A stretch of 64,000 nucleotides of DNA, from assembly GCA_905215155.1 (NCBI GenBank), contig CAJMPJ010000008.1, positions 39,057-103,056 of the forward strand, written 5' to 3'. The stretch comes from an uncultured bacterium. Lineage in GTDB: Bacteria; Bacillota; Clostridia; Lachnospirales; Lachnospiraceae. The number at the start of each line of letters is the position of its first letter. Position 1 is the stretch's first letter. The notes beneath the pieces are model-generated. The model was not told where the DNA came from. It worked only from the letters and a program-made list of their open reading frames with translations, and searched no databases. The translations under genes were made by a program, and so were the position numbers. Of this stretch, positions 51,633-60,379 are shown piece after piece.

Positions 51633-53309
51633 TTAAATATTTGCCAGCCTTAAAAATAAGTTGTTCACATCTAACTGTCCATATCCCCAGATGTTATTCG
51701 GATAGATCATGGAGCTGTCACGTCTAGCCCCTCTTATAATAAGCCGGTTCACATCGTATCCCGTTATATAGGTAAGATTTCCCCTCGGAATGCCCCATTC
51801 CATAACCATGGCAATTGCCCCTGCCGTATGGGCAGCCGCAGCCCCTGTTCCTGTCAGTGTTCCATATTGGCTGACACCTGGTAAAGCACACGGGATCTGA
51901 TAACCTGGGGCGGCAATGTCCGGTTTCACAAGGCCGATTCTTGTATAGCCTCTGCTGGATTCCAGCAGAATGCTTTCGTCAAACTGATTGTAGGCGGTAA
52001 CCGTCAGCTGGTTGATTCCATTGCCCGGAGAGGTGATGGTGGTATCCGGGTTCGGATTGAGAAAAAAGGTCTCATCTGAGATCATATCTCCGGAAGGCAG
52101 CCATACATGAAACGACAAAGGGGCATTATCCAGACTTTGGATCCGGATTCTCCATACGCCCGGAAGCGCATCCTGAAAACGCACCAGCATAAGCTGGTCG
52201 CCGGTCTCTTCTTCAAAGATAAAATTATTGACCCAGATCTGACTGGGGGTGAAAATAAAATTAAACATTCTGCAGTCATTGATTGTGGGATAGACTGGAT
52301 TCGTAGATTCCCGGTTTGGAGAAGAAATATCCACAGAAAGACGACCCAGGGCATATGGCCAGATTTCCATAGAAAAAAGTTTGTCATTTTCCCCAATCCG
52401 CAATTCAAAATCATTATAAAAGGGAGCATTGGTTGTACTGTTGAAATAATGTCTGCGGCGGTTGCCTTCATTGCCTGCGGAAACAGAAATCCCAACTCCT
52501 GGAAGTCGTGCAAGATAGTTTAAATAATTGCTTAAGGCACCGCTGCCGTCATGGCCTCCCTGGCTGCTTCCCAAAGCGATACAGATGACGATAGGCCGGC
52601 TGACACTTGACGCGTAGATTTCCAGATAGCGGAGTGCCAGTATAATATCGGATTCCTGGTAACAAAGTACATTTTCCGGAACAAAAAATACTTCCTTTAG
52701 GTTGGGCTTTGCTTCTTTGAGCTTTACAACCACTAACTCCGATTCCGGTACGACCCCCGAAAAAGAATTATCTGCATTTGGCCTGCCGGAAATGATGCTT
52801 GCAATGGCCGTACCGTGCCCGTTTGTGTCGTTGACAGGGACCATGGAAAGAGGATTATCCGAACGCAGGGCAATGTTTATCATTCCTGCGTTGTATTCTG
52901 TGCCAAAGGTAAAGCCCGCGGGAGGCGTGCCGGTTTGAATGGACTGGTCCCAGATGGAAAGGATTTTGGTGGTGTTGTCATTATGAAGAAAGGCCTCATG
53001 GGTATAATCGATTCCGGTATCTACAATGCCGATAAGAATCCCTCTTCCAAGTAAATTTAAAAAGGGATTTCGCTGGACCGTGCCAATCCCTGATTTTTCG
53101 ATACTGATGGTTGAGGTAGGGGTATATAAAGTTGGAAAGTTATTGTAAGGATATTGTCCCAGGATACACGGATCAAACTCTGTTCTGGGTATATTTAAAA
53201 GAGAATGCCTTAGATTCAGCAATGTAATGTTATCCCCCGTATCAACCTGGGGGACGGACACATTATTGATAATAAGATCATAATAATCATTATCCAGAAT
53301 TTTTTCCAA
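51633..53309 (-). CDS. Csp-like S8 subtilase, catalytic Ser replaced by Gly (tandem copy)
   Basis: This 558-aa paralogue starts MEKILDNDYYDLIINN like the copy at 1.8 kb. Asp (GIVDTGIDYTH), His (DTNGHGTAIAS) and oxyanion Asn (SAGNEG) are intact, but the Ser motif reads GTG-AAAAHTAG (codon GGG), so the nucleophile is missing. The conserved block between, ICIALGSSQGGHDG, is shared by all three. The start is TTG after GGGAGG. Its role is presumably in spore germination or coat biology; that is inference from the family and the adjacent spore photoproduct lyase. Confidence 0.88.
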   Translation of the reverse strand: MEKILDNDYYDLIINNVSVPQVDTGDNITLLNLRHSLLNIPRTEFDPCILGQYPYNNFPTLYTPTSTISIEKSGIGTVQRNPFLNLLGRGILIGIVDTGIDYTHEAFLHNDNTTKILSIWDQSIQTGTPPAGFTFGTEYNAGMINIALRSDNPLSMVPVNDTNGHGTAIASIISGRPNADNSFSGVVPESELVVVKLKEAKPNLKEVFFVPENVLCYQESDIILALRYLEIYASSVSRPIVICIALGSSQGGHDGSGALSNYLNYLARLPGVGISVSAGNEGNRRRHYFNSTTNAPFYNDFELRIGENDKLFSMEIWPYALGRLSVDISSPNRESTNPVYPTINDCRMFNFIFTPSQIWVNNFIFEEETGDQLMLVRFQDALPGVWRIRIQSLDNAPLSFHVWLPSGDMISDETFFLNPNPDTTITSPGNGINQLTVTAYNQFDESILLESSRGYTRIGLVKPDIAAPGYQIPCALPGVSQYGTLTGTGAAAAHTAGAIAMVMEWGIPRGNLTYITGYDVNRLIIRGARRDSSMIYPNNIWGYGQLDVNNLFLRLANI

Positions 53310-53347
53310 ATTTGCCTCCCGGACTTATTCAAAAGAAGCATTTGTTC

Positions 53348-53378
53348 TATATTATGCACACCTAAATTTAATATGAGC
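53348..53378 (-). promoter_or_regulatory. sporulation-type promoter for the upstream csp-like gene
   Basis: On the minus strand GCTCAT, 16 bases, then TGTG-adjacent CATAATATA (53348-53356), 39 bases before the TTG start. It matches the box of the neighbouring copy in sequence and position although the surrounding leader has diverged. Confidence 0.55.
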
Positions 53379-53422
53379 GACTGCAGGGATTGTTTCACCC
53401 CAGATACCTGTCATTAGAAAAA

Positions 53423-53458
53423 ATGCAGGCATCCTGCTTTATTACAGAATGCCTGCAT
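53423..53458 (-). terminator. terminator after substrate-binding protein gene
   Basis: ATGCAGGCAT and ATGCCTGCAT form a perfect 10-bp stem; on the minus strand it is followed by TTTTTTC. It begins 4 bases after the stop of the binding protein gene. Confidence 0.85.
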
Positions 53459-53461
53459 GAT

Positions 53462-54469
53462 TTATTTTGCTGCTTTTTCTGAATACACGGTAGTCACAAG
53501 GTTTTCATAAGGGACCCGTTCCTTTAGCTGACCGGATTCTTCCAGGATATTCTGGAGAAGATCAAAGCTTTCCTTCTCAAAAATGGTATCCTTTTTCCAG
53601 GTATCCTGAGCTTTATAGCGGTCCACGATTGCAGCAATGGTTTCTTCATCGGTCTCTTTAAACTGGGGCTGGATCACTTTTGCAATTTCCTTAGAAGAGT
53701 GGGAGTTTACATATTCCAATCCTTTTTGGATTGCATTGGTGAACTTCTGAATGGTTTCCGGATTCTTTTCCAGATAGCTTTTCTTTGCACTGTAAGCGGT
53801 ATAAGGAACATAGCCCGAATCAACGCCCAGAGAGGCCACAACAACTCCGCTGCCTTCCTTTTCCAGTCCGGTGGCAAACGGTTCAAATTCCACGGTATAG
53901 TCTGCATCGTTGCTTGTAAAGGCGGCGGCAGTTAAGCCAAAGTTAATGCTCTGATCAATGGATAAGTCCGTAGCCGGGTCCATGCCATTCTTCTTTAAAA
54001 TATACTCAAATACCATCTGAGGCATTCCGCCGGCTCTTCCTCCAAGTACCTTTTTTCCTTTTAAATTCGTCCATTTAAAATCCGGCTGGCTGTTTCTTCC
54101 TACCAGGAAGTTCCCTGCACGCTGGGTCAGCTGTGCAAAGTTTACGGCATAGTCCTCAGAGCCGTTGGCATAGGTATAGATGCTGGCTTCAGACCCCATA
54201 AATCCGATATCCGCATCGCCGGAAATCAAGGCAGTCATGACTTTATCCGCCCCTGCTCCATTGACAAGGGTCAAATTGATGCCCTCATCCTCAAAATATC
54301 CAAGCTCGATGGCGGCATATTGGGGGGCATAAAAAATGGAATGGGCGACTTCGTTTAAGGTGACCGGAGTTAAATTTGATGCTTTTGCTTGTGAACCGCA
54401 GGCTGTCAGGCTGAGTATGGCAGTCCCGGTAAGTATGGCAGTCAGAAAAGAGTGTAAAGCTTTTCTCAT
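53462..54469 (-). CDS. NrtA/ThiY-like ABC substrate-binding lipoprotein (orphan)
   Basis: This 335-aa protein has lipobox LTAC (Cys24) and an NMT1/THI5-like binding domain (VTLNEVAHSIFYAPQYAAIELGYFEDEGINLTLVNGAGADKVMTALISGDADIGFMGSEASIYTYA). Such proteins bind thiamine precursors, sulfonates, nitrate/bicarbonate or riboflavin-like ligands. No permease or ATPase gene is beside it, so its partners must be elsewhere or lost. GGAGG precedes the ATG. Confidence 0.88.
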   Translation of the reverse strand: MRKALHSFLTAILTGTAILSLTACGSQAKASNLTPVTLNEVAHSIFYAPQYAAIELGYFEDEGINLTLVNGAGADKVMTALISGDADIGFMGSEASIYTYANGSEDYAVNFAQLTQRAGNFLVGRNSQPDFKWTNLKGKKVLGGRAGGMPQMVFEYILKKNGMDPATDLSIDQSINFGLTAAAFTSNDADYTVEFEPFATGLEKEGSGVVVASLGVDSGYVPYTAYSAKKSYLEKNPETIQKFTNAIQKGLEYVNSHSSKEIAKVIQPQFKETDEETIAAIVDRYKAQDTWKKDTIFEKESFDLLQNILEESGQLKERVPYENLVTTVYSEKAAK

Positions 54470-54543
54470 ACAATCCTCCTTAGGGAATCTTAATACTACA
54501 TATTATTAATCCCTGACCAATTGGTACCTTGTCTCAAAAAAAA

Positions 54544-54675
54544 TTATAATCTCATGGTTTCAGATGTAATATGGAAGAAAAGAGGCTGGATTTGTTTCCT
54601 GGCCGTATGTTTGCAGCTTGTTAAGGACGCGGCCGCCATGAAAGCCGCCAATAATAAAATAAATGCACGATTCAC
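54544..54675 (-). CDS. small putative lipoprotein (43 aa)
   Basis: A GTG start, 6 bases after AAGGAGG, opens a 43-codon frame with a textbook lipoprotein signal peptide (MNRAFILLLAAFMAAASLTSC, Cys21) and a short polar remainder (KHTARKQ to MRL). It lies 74 bases upstream of the binding-lipoprotein gene on the same strand. It may be a genuine tiny lipoprotein or the surviving 5' end of a decayed one; I do not recognise a family. Confidence 0.5.
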   Translation of the reverse strand: MNRAFILLLAAFMAAASLTSCKHTARKQIQPLFFHITSETMRL

Positions 54676-54829
54676 ATGGTTCCTCCTTCTTTGGTTGTTC
54701 TGTTAGCATTGTATGAGAAGGGACAGGCATCTGTTACGATCATTTTTCCGATTCTTCATTTTACAATGGATTAAGAAGATAAACTGTGTTATACTGCTAT
54801 GGTAAATTAACAAAAGCAGGAGAACTATC

Positions 54830-55639
54830 ATGGACTATCGAATGATTGTGCTGGATTTGGATGGGACGCTGACGAACCGGAACAAGGAGATCACCCCCAA
54901 AACAAAAGAGGCACTTTTTGAATTAAAACGTCAGGGCGGTGTTATTGTTCTGGCTTCCGGCCGCCCGACCTATGGAATCATGCCGCTTGCCAGAGAACTG
55001 GAGCTTGACAAGACCGGAGGCTATATTTTATCTTTTAACGGCGGCCGGATTCTTGACTGCAGCAGCGGACAAACAGTTTTTGCAAAAGAACTGCCGGTGG
55101 AGTCTAATAAAACCATTTTAAGACTTTCCAAAGAACAGGGAGTGAACATCCTTACCTATGAGGATGACTTGATCATCACTCCGGATGCCTCGGATGAATA
55201 CGTGAAGAAAGAAGCTGCCATCAATAAGCTGGAAGTCAAAGAAGTGAAAGATATGGAAGCCTACCTAAAGTTCCCGGTTGTAAAGTTTTTAATGTTGGAG
55301 GATGGGGAGATTCTTCAGAAGGTGGAACCAAAGGTAAAGGCATCTTTGGGCAGTGATTACAGTGTTTACCGTTCAGAACCGTTCTTTTTGGAGATTCTTC
55401 CAAAAGGAATTGACAAAGCGGCCAGCTTAGAACGTCTGCTTGCCCGCCTGGGCATGAGCAGGGAGGAGATGATTGCCTGCGGAGATGGATATAACGATTT
55501 ATCCATGATCGAGTATGCAGGACTAGGGGTTGCCATGGAGAATGCAGTCCTTCCGGTAAAAAAAGCGGCGGACTATGTGACCTTTTCCAACAACGAGGAT
55601 GGGATCGCCCATGTGGTGGAAAAATTTATGCTCTCCTGA
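54830..55639 (+). CDS. Cof-type HAD-IIB family phosphatase
   Basis: This 269-aa haloacid dehalogenase-like hydrolase has motif I LDLDGTLT (nucleophile Asp9), motif II LASGRPT, a C2B cap domain and motif III/IV LARLGMSREEMIACGDGYNDLSMIEYAG. It probably dephosphorylates sugar phosphates or similar small molecules. It is a single gene. Confidence 0.93.
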   Translation: MDYRMIVLDLDGTLTNRNKEITPKTKEALFELKRQGGVIVLASGRPTYGIMPLARELELDKTGGYILSFNGGRILDCSSGQTVFAKELPVESNKTILRLSKEQGVNILTYEDDLIITPDASDEYVKKEAAINKLEVKEVKDMEAYLKFPVVKFLMLEDGEILQKVEPKVKASLGSDYSVYRSEPFFLEILPKGIDKAASLERLLARLGMSREEMIACGDGYNDLSMIEYAGLGVAMENAVLPVKKAADYVTFSNNEDGIAHVVEKFMLS

Positions 55640-55721
55640 TGCGCCGGGGGTGGATTTTACAACTTTAGTATGTTAAAATATTTTTAGAGTAAAAGTTTAA
55701 TAAAGGGGATTGAATAATACT

Positions 55722-56021
55722 ATGAATAAAAAGATTAAGACAGATGCGGTGGATCATCTGTTTGAAGCCATTTTGACCATAAAGACACCGGAAGAATGTT
55801 ACACTTTTTTTGAGGATGTCTGTACGGTCAATGAGCTGTTAAGCTTATCTCAAAGGTATGAGGTGGCGAAGATGCTGAGGGAGGGCCGTACTTATCTGGA
55901 GATCGCAGAAAAGACTGGTGCTTCCACTGCGACCATCAGCCGAGTCAACCGTTCCTTAAATTATGGAAACGACGGCTATGATATGGTATTTAAACGTCTG
56001 GAAGAAAAGAAAGAAGGATAA
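55722..56021 (+). CDS. YerC/YecD family TrpR-related protein
   Basis: This 99-aa protein has the TrpR-like helix-turn-helix TVNELLSLSQRYEVAKMLREGRTYLEIAEKTGASTATISRVNRSLNYGNDGY, matching YerC/YecD. It is a putative DNA-binding regulator of unknown targets. ATG 55722 was chosen; the TTG at 55710 is too close to the AAAGGGG ribosome binding site. Confidence 0.92.
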   Translation: MNKKIKTDAVDHLFEAILTIKTPEECYTFFEDVCTVNELLSLSQRYEVAKMLREGRTYLEIAEKTGASTATISRVNRSLNYGNDGYDMVFKRLEEKKEG

Positions 56022-56061
56022 AAACAAGGGACAGGCCCAAACAGGTGCTGTCCCTTGTTTT
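56021..56061 (+). terminator. terminator after yerC-like gene
   Basis: AAAACAAGGGACAG and CTGTCCCTTGTTTT form a 14-bp perfect stem ending in T residues. The convergent DUF1836 gene ends 4 bases beyond, so it may serve both. Confidence 0.88.
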
Positions 56062-56064
56062 ATA

Positions 56065-56679
56065 CTATTTTTTCTTTTTCCCCGGAGCAGTTTCCGTCAA
56101 ATCGTCAATGAGCTGTTCAATGACCTGCTTTTTCATGTAAACATCAAAGGAAAGTCCGCAGATCCAGGAGAAGAGCTGCAGATATTCCAGATCCTCAGGA
56201 TCTAAGTCTTTGTCGGCAAACGCAGACTGGGCATGTTCATATTTTTCCAAAACATCCGCTTTAATCCTGCTTAATTCAGATTCCTCCTGTTCAAAGATCT
56301 CCTTGTAGATATCTTCCAAAGGCAGATCTTCCGTCCGGTTAAAATGTTTTTCCGTTATGGGGCGGAAAAGCTGCTCAATATCACGGAAGGAAAGAAGATT
56401 CTTAAAATAGTAGATAAATATAAGCAAAAGAATGTGTTCTCTTGTATACTTCTTTTTATTGGGAGGCGGAAGAAGATTATTTTTTGCATAATTGTTGATC
56501 ATGGTTTTTGTAAGGACCTTGTCTTCCGGATAGCGTTTTGTATCTTTTAAATGCTCATCCATAAAGGTTGTGACCTGGTCCATATATAGATCTATGTTAG
56601 GAATGGTTTCCGGTTTGATATGCTGAAATGATTCCAGGTGCTTTACGATATCCTGCATTCTTTCGTCGTTTGTTTTCAT
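56065..56679 (-). CDS. DUF1836 domain protein (MerR-like HTH)
   Basis: This 204-aa protein matches DUF1836: VLTKTMINNYAKNNLLPPPNKKKYTREHILLLIFIYYFKNLLSFRDIEQLF, a MerR-like winged-helix segment, followed by an acidic helical region. It is probably a regulator of unknown targets. ATG 56679 follows CGGAGGAACAC; the in-frame start at 56700 is not preceded by a ribosome binding site. Confidence 0.87.
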   Translation of the reverse strand: MKTNDERMQDIVKHLESFQHIKPETIPNIDLYMDQVTTFMDEHLKDTKRYPEDKVLTKTMINNYAKNNLLPPPNKKKYTREHILLLIFIYYFKNLLSFRDIEQLFRPITEKHFNRTEDLPLEDIYKEIFEQEESELSRIKADVLEKYEHAQSAFADKDLDPEDLEYLQLFSWICGLSFDVYMKKQVIEQLIDDLTETAPGKKKK

Positions 56680-56882
56680 GTGTTCCTCCGTTCTGTGCAC
56701 AGAATGTCCTGCACAAGAAATAAATCCCTTTATGGTATTATATAGTATTCAATACCAGATGACAAGAGTAAAAGGTGATAAAGTGTCAAATGGATCAAAA
56801 GCATATAAGAGATTCTTGACTTTTGGGAAATGTATGTTAATCTTAAACTATTAATTTGGCGAATGAAAGGAGATACAACAAG

Positions 56883-57266
56883 ATGAAAAAAGTATTGGCT
56901 ACAGAAAAAGCACCGTCAGCCATCGGTCCCTATTCCCAGGGAGTGCGCTGCGGGGATTACGTATTTGTATCCGGACAGCTTCCGATTGATCCGGCTACGG
57001 GTGCATTTGCAGGAGATGATATTGCAGTGCAGACCAGACAGTCCTTAACAAACATTCAGTCCATTCTGGCAAGTGATGGTTTAACCATGGCCAATGTGGT
57101 AAAGACAACTGTACTGTTAAAGAATATCAGTGATTTTGCTGCCATGAATGAAGTGTATGCTACCTTTTTTGAAGGTGCCTGTCCCGCCAGAGCAGCTTTT
57201 GAAGTCGCAGCGCTGCCGAAAGATTCGTTGATTGAAATCGAAGCGGTTGCATACTGCGGAGAATGA
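56883..57266 (+). CDS. ridA: RidA family reactive imine deaminase
   Basis: This 127-aa protein matches RidA/YjgF, with PSAIGPYSQGVRCGDYVFVSGQLPIDPATGAF and the active-site CPARAAFEVAALPKDSLIEIEAVA (conserved Arg). It hydrolyses reactive enamine/imine intermediates from PLP enzymes, protecting metabolism. AAAGGAG lies 9 bases before the chosen ATG. Confidence 0.95.
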   Translation: MKKVLATEKAPSAIGPYSQGVRCGDYVFVSGQLPIDPATGAFAGDDIAVQTRQSLTNIQSILASDGLTMANVVKTTVLLKNISDFAAMNEVYATFFEGACPARAAFEVAALPKDSLIEIEAVAYCGE

Positions 57267-57278
57267 GATCATTAAGAC

Positions 57279-57315
57279 AGGGAGTATGGCTTTGATAAGC
57301 GATGCTCCCTTTTTT
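57279..57315 (+). terminator. terminator after ridA
   Basis: AGGGAGTATGGCTT pairs with AAGCGATGCTCCCT, with two mismatches, followed by six T residues, 13 bases after the ridA stop. Confidence 0.8.
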
Positions 57316-57381
57316 ATTGGACAAAGAACGGTAATTCGGGAGTCATTGTAGAAATTAAGGGCTTTTTGCGAAAGAAATGGG

Positions 57382-57409
57382 TTGCATATTGACGGACTTA
57401 TATTATAAT
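57382..57409 (+). promoter_or_regulatory. folC promoter
   Basis: TTGCAT (57382-57387) and a perfect TATAAT (57404-57409) are spaced by 16 bases, about 85 bases before the folC start. Confidence 0.55.
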
Positions 57410-57493
57410 AAATTGAGGAAGTTCGATTGCTTCTTATACCTATCAAATGGTTGATTTTCCCTTTTAGGAGTAAAATCAAGGTTTAATTTAACG

Positions 57494-58816
57494 ATGGAAG
57501 TTGGTACTTTAACGATGAAGGTGAACGAGACGGCAGAGGAATACTTAGGCAGGATTCCCATGTGGGCCAAAAAGAAAAATTCTCTGGCAGATATCCGAAG
57601 CTTTTTGTGTGAGATGGGAGAGCCGGATGAGGATATGAAGATTTTTCATGTGGCCGGAACCAATGGGAAGGGATCGGTATGCGCATTTCTTCAGTCTGCT
57701 TTAATAAGCTCTGGGTTTCGTGTGGGGACATTTACCTCTCCCCATCTGATTGAGACAAGAGAACGTTTTTCCATAAATGGAAAGATGGTATCTGAAAATA
57801 CATTTTTAAAAAGCTACGAAAGTGTTCGGGAACTTTCAGAGAATATGATGGAGAAAGGGTTCTGCCATCCTTCCTATTTTGAATTTCTGTTTTATATGGC
57901 CATGGACCTGTTCCGGAAAGAAAACGTGGATTACGTTATATTGGAAACAGGGCTGGGAGGAAGGCTTGATACTACCAATGTCATAAGACACCCGATGGTA
58001 TCGGTAATTACCTCGGTCAGTCTGGATCATACAGAATATCTGGGGGATACGATTGAAAAAATCGCAGCGGAAAAGGCTGGCATTATTAAGAAAGGTGTCC
58101 CGGTGGTCTTTGACGGGAATGACCGTCAGGCGGCTTCCGTAATAAAACGCAGGGCAGAAGCACTTGGCGTTTCCTTTTACGAGGTGGACAGGCAGGACTA
58201 TCAGATAACCAGTTACGAAGATATGGGCTTTAAAGCCGGATTTTTTGATACAAAAGGAGAGCTTACCGAGGTTTTTATACCTTCCCACGGGGAATATCAG
58301 GTCATGAATGGACTTCTTTCCTATCGTGCTTTGGAGGCGGCTGGATTGGCTGGATTAAAAGGCATTAGAGACGGATTTGCGCAGATGCGCTGGCCGGCGA
58401 GGATGGAAGAAGTTCTGCCGGGCGTATTTCTTGATGGGGCCCACAATCCGGGTGGAATCGAGGCATTTATAAAAGCGGCGTCCGGTTTATGCCAAAAGAG
58501 ACAAAAAAAAGCAGACCTGTTGTTTTCGGCAGTATCCGGCAAGGCTCACGGTGAAATGATAAAAAGGATTGCAAATGCCCTTCCTCTCAATCAGGTGGCG
58601 GTGGCTCATATTGATTCGGAACGGGGAATGGACACGGAAATTCTTCTTCAGGAATTTCAAAGTGTATGCAAAAACCAGGCAATAGGATTTACCACAGTAG
58701 AAGAGGCTGTTTTATATATGCTGAAAGAAAGGGAGGAAGGCCACCTGCTTTTTTGCGTTGGCTCCCTTTACTTAATGGGTGAAATTAAAGCAGTTTTAAG
58801 GAGGAACGGTTTATGA
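57494..58816 (+). CDS. folC: folylpolyglutamate / dihydrofolate synthase
   Basis: This 440-aa Mur-ligase-fold enzyme adds glutamates to folates. It shows the P-loop HVAGTNGKGSVCAFLQ, TSPHLIETRERF, the omega loop LETGLGGRLDTTN, SLDHTEYLGDT and FLDGAHNPGG. The start is uncertain: ATG 57494 and ATG 57515 both lack a strong ribosome binding site, and 57515 (MKVNETAEEYLGRIP) fits the family better. The stop overlaps the next start by ATGA. Confidence 0.95.
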   Translation: MEVGTLTMKVNETAEEYLGRIPMWAKKKNSLADIRSFLCEMGEPDEDMKIFHVAGTNGKGSVCAFLQSALISSGFRVGTFTSPHLIETRERFSINGKMVSENTFLKSYESVRELSENMMEKGFCHPSYFEFLFYMAMDLFRKENVDYVILETGLGGRLDTTNVIRHPMVSVITSVSLDHTEYLGDTIEKIAAEKAGIIKKGVPVVFDGNDRQAASVIKRRAEALGVSFYEVDRQDYQITSYEDMGFKAGFFDTKGELTEVFIPSHGEYQVMNGLLSYRALEAAGLAGLKGIRDGFAQMRWPARMEEVLPGVFLDGAHNPGGIEAFIKAASGLCQKRQKKADLLFSAVSGKAHGEMIKRIANALPLNQVAVAHIDSERGMDTEILLQEFQSVCKNQAIGFTTVEEAVLYMLKEREEGHLLFCVGSLYLMGEIKAVLRRNGL

Positions 58817-58953
58817 TTGATTTTGAAGCTGAAATTAACGAATACAGGCCAAGCCTTGAGGTTGATGCCATTGAAGATGCCATTGTAAAAAGCGATTTGA
58901 CGGATATGAAAGACTTAATAATGGATCTTATCAAAGAAGTCAGCAAGGAATAG
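58813..58953 (+). CDS. small acidic hypothetical protein between folC and TPR gene (46 aa)
   Basis: An ATG overlapping the folC stop (ATGA), 8 bases after AGGAGG, opens a 46-codon frame: MIDFEAEINEYRPSLEVDAI... ending LIKEVSKE. The protein is acidic and predicted helical, with no membrane segment. The strong ribosome binding site and the coupling to folC make translation likely. The next gene starts 11 bases after its stop. I do not recognise the family; the position suggests a function tied to the TPR protein. Confidence 0.75.
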   Translation: MIDFEAEINEYRPSLEVDAIEDAIVKSDLTDMKDLIMDLIKEVSKE

Positions 58954-58964
58954 GCGGTTACGAT

Positions 58965-60281
58965 ATGGATTATGAAAGAAAAACCCGTTTCATAGCAAAC
59001 AGCTATTACAACATGGGACTGGAAAAGGCAAGGCTCAGGGATCTATCCGGAGCAGCGGAATGCCTGAAGAAAAGCCTGCATTTTAATAAATATATGACAG
59101 ATGCAAGAAACCTTCTGGGACTGATTTATTATGAGGTCGGAGAGGTGGGCGATGCTTTGGTTCAATGGGTAATCAGCATGAATCTTCAGCCGGAGGAGAA
59201 CCGGGCAGATTATTATCTGGGAGAGATACAGCGGAAAAAAGGCACTATGGATAATGAGCGGCGTCTGGTGCGCAGATTTAATCAGGCGCTGGTATATGCA
59301 CAGAACGGAAGCGAGGACCTTGCGATATTACAGCTTAACAAGGTGGTGGAAAGCAAGCCCAACTATGTAAAAGCCCAGCTTTTGTTTGCCATACTCTGCA
59401 TTGCCAGAGGAGATTACCAAAAAGCCGGAAAGGCAGTTAATAAAGTGCTGCAGATTGACTGCAGCCACCCAAAAGCCCTGTACTATAAATCGTTAATAAA
59501 GTCTTCCGGTGTGAATATGAAGCCTGAGAAGGAACCGGAAAAGCGAAAGCTGAAAAATGTGCTTTCCCACAGGCAGATGGAAGATGATGATGTGATCATA
59601 CCTCCCAGCTACCGGGAGAATACCAAAGATCAGGCCGTTATGAATATTCTGGCCGGACTTGTTTTGGGGGCAGCCGTAATCTTTTTTGTGGTCATGCCTG
59701 CCAATACAAAATCCATCAATGAGGCTCATAACAGGGAGATGCTCAAATACAGCGAACTGCTGAGCCAGGCCAATAAAAAAGTGGACAGCCTCAGTGACCA
59801 GCTGGAACATTTAAAAGCAGAGAAAAAGGCAGCAGAGGATTCCTTAGCATCTTTAACCAATAATGCAGACAGCATATTAGCCCAGTACCAGGCAGTCATA
59901 GGCATTCTTGAAGCGTATAAAAAGGATGATTTTAATACGGCAGTCAAGATTTATGCCGGTCTGGACCCGACTCTCATCACTTCAGAGGATGTACAGGCAG
60001 TCATTGGAGAGATCAGAAAAGATATGGCTGAGAAAGGCACATCCGTACTGGAAAGCCTTGGGGATAAAGCAACGGCAGCCGGTGACAGCCAGACAGCACT
60101 TGTTTACTATTCCAAATGCATTGAGCTGAAACCAGCCAGCTGGCAGGCAAAATTTAAGGCAGCAGTCATTTATAAGGCTATGGACCAGAAGGACCAGGCC
60201 AATGGACTGTTTTCTGATATTATCAATAACAGCAAAGATGTGGAATTATCTGCAAAAGCAAAAGCAGAACGCGGTTTTTAA
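58965..60281 (+). CDS. TPR-repeat membrane protein
   Basis: This 438-aa protein has N-terminal tetratricopeptide repeats (residues about 12-180; ANSYYNMGLEKARLRDLSGAAECLKKSLHFNKYMTDARNLLGLIYYEVGE), one membrane segment near 228-246 (ILAGLVLGAAVIFFVVMP), a coiled coil (about 255-305; LSQANKKVDSLSDQLEHLKAEKKAAEDSLASL) and further TPR-like helices to the end. Both sides therefore carry protein-binding repeats. It is probably a scaffold, located before the spoIIA operon; function is unknown. Confidence 0.85.
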   Translation: MDYERKTRFIANSYYNMGLEKARLRDLSGAAECLKKSLHFNKYMTDARNLLGLIYYEVGEVGDALVQWVISMNLQPEENRADYYLGEIQRKKGTMDNERRLVRRFNQALVYAQNGSEDLAILQLNKVVESKPNYVKAQLLFAILCIARGDYQKAGKAVNKVLQIDCSHPKALYYKSLIKSSGVNMKPEKEPEKRKLKNVLSHRQMEDDDVIIPPSYRENTKDQAVMNILAGLVLGAAVIFFVVMPANTKSINEAHNREMLKYSELLSQANKKVDSLSDQLEHLKAEKKAAEDSLASLTNNADSILAQYQAVIGILEAYKKDDFNTAVKIYAGLDPTLITSEDVQAVIGEIRKDMAEKGTSVLESLGDKATAAGDSQTALVYYSKCIELKPASWQAKFKAAVIYKAMDQKDQANGLFSDIINNSKDVELSAKAKAERGF

Positions 60282-60293
60282 AAACGTTCTGTG

Positions 60294-60340
60294 AAAAAGA
60301 CACTACAGAAGAGAAATCTTATTTTGTGGTGTCTTTTTTT
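60294..60340 (+). terminator. terminator after TPR gene
   Basis: AAAAAGACACTAC pairs with GTGGTGTCTTTTT (one G-U) around a 19-base loop and is followed by more T. It separates the folC-TPR unit from spoIIAA. Confidence 0.8.
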
Positions 60341-60379
60341 CTATTACGGAAAGACAATAAAGAATGGAGGAGATTGCAT

